DNA of 64,000 nt from Brevipalpus yothersi (taxonomy: Eukaryota > Arthropoda > Arachnida > Trombidiformes > Tenuipalpidae): NCBI GenBank assembly GCA_003956705.1, contig QZCP01000601.1, positions 99,612 through 163,611 on the forward strand, read 5' to 3'. Under the pieces are notes generated by a model. That model saw only the letters and a list, made by a program, of their open reading frames with translations. It had not been told where the DNA came from and did no database searches. A program made the translations under genes and the position numbers. Below, piece after piece: positions 55,908 through 64,000 of this stretch (positions are counted from its first letter, which is position 1; every line of letters starts with the position of its first letter).

Positions 55908-57494
55908 ATGGCATCAACAACAACCACCTCCAACACCACCACCTCGTCAACCGCCACTACCACTTCAACCACATCTACATCCAATTCAACATCATCATCT
56001 CAGCAAGCGTCAAGCAAATTGTCCACAACGGAAAGAGTAATCAAGAGTGTACCTCTGCCACCGCCAAATAAATTGACAATTGCCGAGGTATATGATAGTA
56101 AAACAAATAAGCCACGTCCGGAAGTCTTGAAGCAACATTTTATTCTCGAAGGTAGAATAGATGAAGCTTGTGCTTTAAGGATAATTAATGAAGGCGCTGC
56201 ATTACTTCGTGCCGAAGATACAATGATCAACATAGAAGCACCCGTAACCGTATGTGGAGATATACATGGTCAATTCTATGATTTGATGAAATTATTTGAA
56301 GTCGGTGGACCGCCATCCACAACCAAATATCTTTTTCTCGGTGATTATGTGGACAGAGGTTATTTCAGTATAGAATGTGTTCTATACTTATGGGCACTCA
56401 AAATCAACTATTCAAGCACGTTATTTTTGTTGAGAGGCAACCATGAATGTCGCCATTTAACTGAATATTTTACTTTTAAAACAGAATGCAAAATTAAATA
56501 CTCCGAGAAAGTGTATGATGCCTGCATGAATGCATTTGATTGCCTTCCCTTGGCTGCTCTCATGAATGGTCAATTTTTATGTGTTCATGGTGGCTTATCA
56601 CCGGAGATTCACAGTCTTGATGATATAAAGCGTTTAGATCGTTTCAAAGAGCCACCAGCATTTGGACCCATGTGTGATCTATTGTGGTCAGATCCATTAG
56701 AAGATTTTGGCAATGAGAAAAGTGGTGTCGAACATTTCACCCATAATTCAGTGAGAGGTTGCTCTTACTTTTACTCTTACGGTGCGTGTTGTGACTTTCT
56801 CCAGCAAAATAATTTATTAAGCATCATCAGGGCCCATGAAGCGCAGGACGCCGGCTATCGAATGTATCGAAAATCAGTAGTTACTGGTTTTCCATCTTTA
56901 ATAACAATATTTAGTGCACCCAACTATCTGGACGTCTACAATAACAAAGCTGCAGTTCTTAAATATGAAAATAACGTGATGAATATAAGACAGTTCAACT
57001 GTTCACCTCATCCCTATTGGCTGCCCAATTTTATGGACGTATTCACCTGGTCATTACCATTTGTTGGTGAAAAGGTTACAGAAATGTTGGTAAATGTACT
57101 CAATATTTGTTCTGATGATGAACTCATAACCGAGGGTGAAGAAACATTCGAAGGAAGTGATGAAGCAAATCTGGCATCGGCCAGAAAAGAAGTCATTCGA
57201 AACAAAATACGTGCAATTGGTAAAATGGCCCGAGTGTTCTCTGTTCTCCGAGAAGAGAGCGAGAGTGTATTGCAATTGAAAGGTTTAACCCCATCGGGTA
57301 CGCTTCCATTGGGCGCTCTGTCCGAAGGAAAAGATTCACTGCGTAACGCATTGGCCGGGTTTTCGCCAAATCATAAAATAACTAGCTTCGAAGAAGCCAA
57401 AGGATTGGATAAGATTAATGAGCGTATGCCCCCAAGACAGGATGCTCCACCACAGCCACCTTCAAAATCTGCATCAGCACAGTCATCTACATAA
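55908..57494 (+). CDS. CanA: Calcineurin (PP2B) catalytic subunit A, single exon
   Basis: One uninterrupted frame of 528 residues. It encodes the Ca2+/calmodulin-activated Ser/Thr phosphatase that works with calcineurin B, for example on NFAT-type substrates. Seen in order: a Thr/Ser-only low-complexity start (1-36), the LSTTERV start of the conserved part, metal-binding motifs GDIHG (117-121), GDYVDRG (145-151) and GNHE (177-180), RAHEAQDAGYR (308-318), the calcineurin-B-binding helix (about 365-400), the calmodulin-binding segment (about 425-445, ARKEVIRNKIRAIGKMARVF) and the autoinhibitory segment ITSFEEAKGLDKINERMPP (491-509). Length and domain order match the family, so regulation by calmodulin should be intact. 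Odd: no intron breaks the coding region, although the neighbouring genes are all split. The ATG at 55908 is the first in frame before the conserved part; the N-terminal tail is otherwise unconserved. Confidence 0.97.
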   Translation: MASTTTTSNTTTSSTATTTSTTSTSNSTSSSQQASSKLSTTERVIKSVPLPPPNKLTIAEVYDSKTNKPRPEVLKQHFILEGRIDEACALRIINEGAALLRAEDTMINIEAPVTVCGDIHGQFYDLMKLFEVGGPPSTTKYLFLGDYVDRGYFSIECVLYLWALKINYSSTLFLLRGNHECRHLTEYFTFKTECKIKYSEKVYDACMNAFDCLPLAALMNGQFLCVHGGLSPEIHSLDDIKRLDRFKEPPAFGPMCDLLWSDPLEDFGNEKSGVEHFTHNSVRGCSYFYSYGACCDFLQQNNLLSIIRAHEAQDAGYRMYRKSVVTGFPSLITIFSAPNYLDVYNNKAAVLKYENNVMNIRQFNCSPHPYWLPNFMDVFTWSLPFVGEKVTEMLVNVLNICSDDELITEGEETFEGSDEANLASARKEVIRNKIRAIGKMARVFSVLREESESVLQLKGLTPSGTLPLGALSEGKDSLRNALAGFSPNHKITSFEEAKGLDKINERMPPRQDAPPQPPSKSASAQSST

Positions 57495-59570
57495 AAAAGA
57501 AAGCCCTTAGCGGTTCAACATCATGATCCCTGCTAAAAGATCAATTTGGTATTAAAAAAAATATATATCAGTGGATTAAGCTTGATATTATCTTATGAAA
57601 GTGGAGAAAATATCTCATCTATTTCATTTTGGCTTCATCGCCTATCGTTATAAATTCTTTTTTTTTCTCACCTTCTCTATCGCTTCCCTTCCGTCCACGG
57701 TCAGAAGAGGAAAGCGATAAATGTGAGCAGTTCTCCTGCCCTCTCTCACCTTGTCGATTCTCTGAACTTCTTTGTATTCTCTCTGACTCTTTATTCTTCT
57801 TCTTCATCTTCTCCTTCCTCTTCTTCTTCTCTCCGGCTTTTTCTCTCTTTCTCTCTCCAGCGTGATACACGAAACTGAAAGCTCTCAACTAGGTATTATG
57901 AGAGAAGCAAAAACAATTGTGCACACCATGTTTTAAAACATTATTAATCCTCTTTTGATCCATGCCCTTCTCAATTAACAATTGAAAATAAACACTTCCT
58001 TATTCAACGGCTATCGTGTTTTTGTTGTCCACGCTTGATTCATTTGCCCTCGAAAGAGTATATGAGCTCTACTTTTCTTCTTTCCTCCTCTCTTTCTATC
58101 TCTTTCTTTTTCTCTCTCTCTTTCTCTCTTTCTCTCTTAGCAGCAGACAACCACTACACACACTCATTCAGTTATTCACGCAAAGCTCACCAAGGCACGC
58201 ACGAATCTCACCATTATTTATCGGAAAATGGCAACACAGAGAAAGAGAGTGAAAAAGAGGAGGAGTGCAAGAATTCCTGTGGGATTACCTTTTCTCTAAA
58301 TACAAATTCATCAAATGCTATACGCGTTATGCTTACAGAAGGAGCGCATAGTGCATAGTTGAGGTCTGTCTTCATTGGGTTCATTCATCATAACGGTATA
58401 TACATATGTATTCCAACTCTTTCTATTCTTTTCTATCTCTCTTTCTCTCTCTCTCTCTCACTTCCCTATCCATCGTTTCGTTCGTTCTCCCTTTCCGTTT
58501 TCTCTCTTTCTCTCTTTCTTTCTTTCTATCTAGCATTTCGATTCTCTGCTGCTACTTCTGCAATTGAAGACGCTTTCATCTGACAAATGATATTTGTGTG
58601 TGCATTCACATAGACAGACCATAACAATATTCATGCATTCCAGTGATGATACAAGCATTGAATGTTGAGTACTTACTATTCGAACTTCTCTCCACTCACT
58701 CGATCACTCTATTATTGAAATTTTTCTTCTCTTTTTTCCCTTCCTTTTTCCTTCCTCTTCCCTCTTTCCCTCTTTCTCTCTTTCTCTCATTCTCCCTGGT
58801 AGTCCTTCACCTATCTCGCATCACATCTTGGCAACCTCTCATTCACTCCATAATATTTTGTCTGATGCAATAGAGCAAGCTAATTAGTACAACCTAAGGC
58901 AATCCGGTTTAAATAATTCAGACACAATGTTTAAGGCCACCAGCGATACACTAGAATGAGTAGGCGAGCAGAGAGAGATAGATAGATAGATTGTAAGAGA
59001 AAGAGAGAAAGAGAGAGAGAGAGAAACCTCGAATTTATGAGAGCGCCAAAGAGAGTCAAATTGAAGAGAAAAAGGGAGAGAGAAAGATAGATAGAATGGA
59101 GGAGCGATAAAGTTCACATAGACGACCAGTAGATTCAGGTCAAGCCGGGTTTAACAATCTCCTCTTCTCTCCTTTTCTCTCTGAAACACTTTCATCCTTC
59201 AAATTCGCCGAATTTCGAAACAGCGCATCATCCACCAGCAAAATATACCTCTCAACATGAATACCTAGGACAAACGTTCATAAAATCAAACATAGTCTCT
59301 GTTACACGTACAGAGAGAGAAAAAGTACCGTTACCTTAGTTGTATACAAACTCACTAGATGGTAACAGGTAATATGGGCTGGATGCTCCGCCCTCTAGGA
59401 GTGTCCATGTGTAACATGTGGTTTGAGAAAAAAAACTCGTGTTTAAATCGATTGTTGAATACAAATATTTTGCTTGAGTAGATCATTAATTTCAGGAAAA
59501 ATTATTGAGCTAGTTAGCTAGTTCTCCTCATCATCATCGTGTGTGATCATTCCATACAATCTCGATCATC
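57495..59570. other. Region between calcineurin A and NOP10
   Basis: Probably the calcineurin 3' UTR followed by the NOP10 promoter. It is dominated by imperfect CT-rich runs (57655-57870, 58070-58140, 58425-58535, 58720-58800) and GA-rich runs (58970-59030, 59060-59100). The frames in it are repeat translations. No gene is seen. Confidence 0.5.
57551..57556 (+). promoter_or_regulatory. Possible calcineurin A polyadenylation signal (variant)
   Basis: ATTAAA lies 57 bases after the stop codon, followed by an A-rich run. A canonical AATAAA at 57987-57992 is the alternative. Confidence 0.35.
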
Positions 59571-59843
59571 ATGTTTCTCATGTTCTACATGGAAAATGGC
59601 CAGAGGATCTATACTCTAAAGAAGATCGCGCCTGATGGAACGATGACTACTCCAGCTCATCCAGGTAAGTTTTGAGTGTGAAAAGTTCTTCTTTTTTCTC
59701 AATCTTCTTAACAATTTTTTTTGTTTCATTTCCATTACTACGTAGCTCGTTTTTCTCCTGAAGACAAATTTTCTCGAGAAAGGATCATCACCAAGAAACG
59801 ATTTGGTATGCTTCCTACACAACAGCCACCGACACCCGTATAG
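59571..59843 (+). CDS. Nop10: NOP10, H/ACA snoRNP subunit, two exons
   Basis: Exons 59571-59664 and 59746-59843 join across an 81-base intron (CCAG|GTAAGT ... TACGTAG, phase 1) to give 63 residues; the human protein has 64. The product starts MFLMFYMENGQRIYTLKKIA and continues through AHPARFSPEDKFSRER, ITKKRFGMLPTQQPP. These match the NOP10 family along its whole length. The protein is a core component, with dyskerin, NHP2 and GAR1, of box H/ACA RNPs that guide rRNA pseudouridylation and, in many animals, stabilise telomerase RNA. The pair Y-T-L-K-K and ARFSP-x-DK-x-SR are the strongest markers. It is tail to tail with FEN1, with 127 bases between stop codons. Confidence 0.95.
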
Positions 59844-59920
59844 ATAAATAAGTGAAAACGATTTTCCCAAGTGAAATTCATTTCTTATTAGAATTATGAG
59901 AAGTAATTTTGTAATTGTAA

Positions 59921-59926
59921 AATAAA
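59921..59926 (+). promoter_or_regulatory. NOP10 polyadenylation signal
   Basis: Canonical AATAAA, 78 bases after the NOP10 stop. It lies within the short gap before the FEN1 stop, so the two 3' UTRs probably overlap. Confidence 0.6.
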
Positions 59927-59970
59927 GGTTAATTGAAAAGATAGTTTCGAGAAGAATAGAGTATTTTTTT

Positions 59971-61600
59971 TTATCTTGGTCGACGACCTCTTTTACTAGC
60001 AGAGCCTTTACTAGTTGCACCTCTCTTAGCTGCTGGCGAAGGTGGTTTTTTATTTGGCGACTTGCCTGGTAAAACTTTGAAGAATGAATCAATTCTAGAT
60101 TGTGCACTCTTACTCTTGGATTCGCGAACTCTTCGAATTCCAGAGCGTACACGATCCTCACTGAAACCATTCTCTTTCACCAAGAATTCTATCATACCAT
60201 CCTCATCAACATCACCTATCTTCAGATCTTTTTCGGTGAAAACATTGGCGAGCACATTTGGTTCCTCAAAAAGTATACGAGCCCCTCGGAAAAGCCAATC
60301 TTCTGGAACTACAACAGTAGGTCCAGCCCGCTTCTTTTTCTTCTTCTTCCCACTACCATCCGAATCTTCTTTACCACTAGACTCATTGGCAGATGAATTT
60401 TCATCAGAATCATCTTTCGGCCTTTTAGTACTATGGCCGTTGGAGCCTCCTTCTTTTTTCGGTGATTTAAGAGCAGGTTTCTCCTCATCCTCATCTCTCG
60501 GTTCATCTTCTGCTTCATCGTTTGTGTCGGGATCCTTTTCTTTTTCTTCTTCTTCTTCTTCCTCTTCTTTTTCTTTTTTAACCTTTTCACTTTCTTGATC
60601 CAGTTGTGGTTCACCATTCTCATCATCTTTCTCTATTTTCTCTGGAGGCCTAATCTTGTCTTTATAAACAATTTCAGGATCAATAAATTCAGTAATACCA
60701 AACTTTTGTTCAAGGATCTCTTCAATAGAGCCATATTGTTTGATGAGCTCCAGTCCCTTTTTACCTCCTATTCCCTTGATACTATCACAATAATCACACC
60801 CCATAAGAATACATAAATCGACAAATTGTTCCCTTGTGAGCTCTAAACCTTCAAGAACTTTTTCGAGCGTATATTCTTTAACTTTATCCGAATGTCCAGC
60901 ACTTAGATGTCGAATTACTCGCGGTGAGCCGAACGTGAGACCATCCATATCCTCTGTTGCTATACCGTACACGAGACCTTCTTTACACAATTGAGCACAT
61001 TGAGCTTCTGCTTCACTCGGTGCACAAATGATTGGTATACCCATGAGCTTCAATAGCTTTTTACAATCGTCATTGTGTTGAGATGTGACTCGAACTAATC
61101 TTCGGCTAAATTTTGCTATCTCCTCAGCACCGGCAACTTCTTTGGCCTCATCATACTTTTGTTTAGCTTCCTTTTGTCGTTCTCGTCGTTTCTCAAGTTC
61201 TCCACCCTTCAAAGTAGGAGCTTTACCATCAAAAACATACACTGGCTTGATTCCAGCTTCCAAAAGTTTACACGTTCTGATGATTGGTAATGAAAATTAA
61301 AAGAGAAGAACGAGTAAGAAATGGATGGAAAAGATTAATTATCACTACGACTCAGAAGAGGAAGGACTTCATTTGATAGGCTCACTATTACCTGTAGAAC
61401 AATCCAACTAGATGGGATGTTGTTTCACCCGATTCATTGGTCATCATCGCATTACTACTTCGAATAGCGATCAAAAATTGATAAATTGACATGGAAGCAT
61501 CGACAGCAATTCGGCGTCCAAAAAATGATTTCATTTCGAGCTCCTTGATCGCCTCGGGACATATATCAGCAATCAGTTTTGACAAACCTTTGATACCCAT
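59971..61600 (-). CDS. Fen1: Flap endonuclease 1 with a large internal insertion, two exons
   Basis: Exons 61600-61392 and 61276-59971 (donor TACAG|GTAATA, acceptor ATCATCAG, phase 2) give 504 residues; human FEN1 has 380. The enzyme removes 5' flaps in Okazaki-fragment maturation and base-excision repair. Seen: MGIKGLSKLI at the N terminus, active-site acids Asp34, Asp86, Glu158, Glu160, Asp179, Asp181 and Asp231 (human 233), the helix-hairpin-helix GIGGKKGLELI, a PCNA-binding box QSRIDSFF (462-469) and a basic C-terminal tail. Odd: between EEIL and VPEDW, where human FEN1 has about 10 residues, there are about 135, rich in Glu, Asp, Lys and Ser, with an eight-Glu run and ending in a KKKKKKR cluster. 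It is open throughout with no splice sites I favour, so I treat it as coding. A basic KKKKKKR could serve as an extra nuclear signal (inference). Confidence 0.95.
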
Positions 61601-62577
61601 ACTGATCCCAAATTAATTATTGAACACTAAGGCAACAATTGATTGATTATGTTTCAACAAAATTAACAAAATCACCACAGATTTAAGAATCGATACACAA
61701 TGTAACTCATTTGTCAATGTGACAACAAAGTGATAAAAGTTTCCCGCTTTTTCAACTTGATTCTATTCTATTCTTTTCACATTCTCTTCAGAGGGCGCCA
61801 ATTCTACCAGAATTTAAATCTTTTCTCGAACTTGCAACACTCGATCGAGTTCTAACTTCTGACCTGTCTCTCTTTTTCTCTTTCTTTCTTTCTCTCTCTT
61901 TCTTGGAATATGTAGCCATTCAGAAGTGAGAATACGAGAGAGAGAGAATAGAGGATAACCGTTCATTCCAGTATCGTTATGATTCGAGAGAACATCGTAC
62001 TTGGACATCGTGAATAAGTATTAGTAGCGTTCGCAGATAGTTTGTCAAAGGGAATTCTTGTGAGAATTCTCGTATCTTAATAGGCGAAGAGGAAGAGAAA
62101 TAAGAGTAAGAATAATAAAAGTAGCCGTAGTGGTAGCTGTAGTATATACAGATAGAGAGAAAGAGAGAGAGAGAGAGATTTCGTGACAAACTTCCGATTT
62201 CTAATCGTTATCCACAATTCTTGTGCAATGAGAGCAAATGGACATTATCTTTTTATTCATTATAAGTTTTTCGGATAGAGAGAAGTTCGAGAGTGAATCG
62301 ATGGATGAATATGATCATTATACATTTGTAACTGCAACTTGCCGTAAAGTGATTCAATGACGTTCCCTGGGCGCAATGAAGAGATGATTTCTGCCAAAAT
62401 ACTCATTGCAGTATCAAGTAGTGAACGAAGTTTTCTTATCGGGAATGGCTATTGCATCTCATCATTAATTGATGTCCTCACGGAATCGACTCGTTCACCG
62501 TGCCTTGTGCTCTTCAATTAAATAGCTCATAAGAGAAGTTGGATCATCCTCATCCTTTTTCCAAACTTCATCTCATC
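61601..62577. other. Intergenic region upstream of FEN1
   Basis: Divergent spacer between the FEN1 start (-) and the putative signal-peptide exon (+). It has short CT and GA runs (61870-61900, 61940-61950, 62154-62179) and otherwise no supported feature. It presumably holds the FEN1 promoter. Confidence 0.45.
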
Positions 62578-62638
62578 ATGATCATCATCATGCCCCTGAT
62601 ATACTCGCCATTGTTTCTTCTTGCCTTCTTCGTATCTG
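62578..62638 (+). CDS. Possible signal-peptide first exon of a gene running off the window
   Basis: The ATG at 62578 opens a 20-codon hydrophobic segment, MIIIMPLIYSPLFLLAFFVS, ending in a strong donor (CTG|GTAAGT) in phase 1. A signal-peptide exon with a phase-1 donor is the usual start of extracellular-domain genes such as immunoglobulin-superfamily receptors (established knowledge). I see no second exon in the remaining 1.36 kb, so the rest would lie to the right. A chance match of a short hydrophobic frame with a donor cannot be excluded. Confidence 0.35.
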
Positions 62639-63943
62639 GTAAGTAATTTTGGCAACATTCAATTCTATTTGCTATCCTATCCTCCCTATTTTCGCATGAA
62701 AAGTGTGTCCACAGTTGAGAATCCTTCATTCTTGATCACCTTATTTGTTCACTTACAAATCAAACATGTGCTCCATGTGTTGTGCTGTCTGCCAGAGATA
62801 AGATGTAATTAAATCTGAGCAAAGATGGGAAAACAAAGCTCAATTGGACCCAATTTATTCTGTACTCACAAAATTTTCAATCCAATAACTTTTGATTGCA
62901 CCGATTCATTTTCTCATGAATCAAATTTTCTCGAATTAGAAATCTCTTTTTCACTTTCTTCTCTCCATCTTTTTCCTTCCAAATCTTCTTTACCATCACG
63001 TTTGAATGAAGCGAACAAGATTCTTTTATGCTACTTTCTCACTTTTCAAATTTAAATCTTATTCTCAAATCAATGGAAACATTCCACATTTGAAGTTTTG
63101 GCATCACAATCTTCTCAGAATAATATACATACACAAATCGGATAGCTTCTTATGATCGAATGAATGAATCTTGAAGCTGTTTCCTCTCACTTACACAAGC
63201 CTAAAGTGATCCCAATTCAACTAGGCTCTTTCTTTCCTCTCTCTCTCTTTCCCACCCACTTTCTTTAAGACAGACCCTAGAAAAGTGTCAGAAAGAAGTT
63301 CCAAGTATACAAGTTGAACGCTCCAGAGGATAGAAATCGTTTCACTTGCATGATTATTGATTCGATCGATGATTGTTTAATCATGCACCACTGCTAATGT
63401 GACTTGAAATGTGTCGCGTCCTTCATGATTCATCCTTTTTTCTTGATCTACTTATTTTATCAAGAAAAATTAGAGTCCATGGACACACAAGAAAACATTC
63501 TTTTCATACCACTTTTAAAGTCCAAACATGATCCAGCTGAAAGAGAAAGAGTAAAAAAGGTGTCTAATGGATGTTGGGGATCTCAAATTTGACATCTTGA
63601 AAGAGAAGCAAAGAGAGAGAAAGAGAAGAAAAAATCGCACAGTTTTAGCTAGTTAACAAACATTAATATATGTACCATGCCTTTTGCCTGGGTGAAAACG
63701 TGATTTCAATCTATATCATCCACATCCTCTCTCTCTCTCTCTTTTACTTTTCTTCCCTATTCTTCCAGCATCTTTCTTTCATCTCTCTCCATCCTCCATT
63801 CGCTTGTATGGCTGTTTGCAGCCCATCGTGATTGGAATATCTCATTATTTTCAGCTCGTCTGAGCGAGAGATTGGAAGAGCAAACGGAAGGGAGAGAAAA
63901 ATAGTTCATAAGGGACCATATTTAAAGAAGTTGCAATAAGAAT

Positions 63944-64000
<57 letters not shown>
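62639..64000. other. Right-end non-coding stretch
   Basis: AT-rich with CT runs near 63230-63250 and 63728-63742, and a GA tract reaching the window edge. No exon is recognised. It would be intron if the 62578 exon is real. Confidence 0.45.
63948..64000. repeat. (AG)n microsatellite at the window edge
   Basis: At least 26 AG units, cut by the end of the window, so the true length is unknown. Confidence 0.96.

Noticed and set aside
60062..60598. 178-codon open frame antisense to FEN1
   Set aside because: It is the mirror of the acidic FEN1 insertion, read as Ser/Phe-rich sequence.

Overview
The window is eukaryotic nuclear DNA from an animal, most likely an arthropod. It is AT-rich, its genes have GT-AG introns, and it carries long (GA)n/(CT)n microsatellites. 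Proteins are rich in poly-Ser, poly-Gln and poly-Thr runs. The families present (neuroligin, calcineurin A, TSG101, FEN1, NOP10) are animal versions. Tiny introns in the right part and low-complexity runs in conserved proteins would fit a small-genome chelicerate such as a mite, but nothing seen here fixes the species.

Left two thirds (2.1-46.2 kb, + strand): one neuroligin-like gene of eight coding exons, about 967 residues, with a first coding intron of 31.7 kb. That intron and the later ones hold nearly all the microsatellites, and I recognise no certain nested gene in them. The protein has a signal peptide, a cholinesterase-like ectodomain, one membrane segment and a Gln-rich cytoplasmic tail. 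Unlike vertebrate neuroligins it keeps Ser, Glu and His at the three catalytic positions.

46.3-48.4 kb (- strand): two small adjacent genes for secreted or membrane-tethered fibronectin-III-like proteins. They look like tandem paralogues, and I do not recognise the family. From 48.6 to 49.6 kb the + strand carries several coding-looking pieces that I cannot join into a sound gene; this may be a decayed or unusual gene.

49.9-51.7 kb (- strand): TSG101 (ESCRT-I) in six exons. 55.9-57.5 kb (+): calcineurin catalytic subunit A in one uninterrupted frame. 59.57-59.84 kb (+): NOP10, a 63-residue H/ACA snoRNP protein in two exons, tail to tail with FEN1 (59.97-61.60 kb, -). FEN1 has a roughly 125-residue charged insertion inside the nuclease core. 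At 62.58 kb (+) a signal-peptide-like exon with a strong splice donor may begin another gene that runs off the right edge.

The genes form no operon or pathway. The right part is a cluster of housekeeping genes (endosomal sorting, calcium signalling, rRNA pseudouridylation, DNA replication) beside a large neuronal adhesion gene. I found no CRISPR array, rRNA, tRNA or intact transposon.
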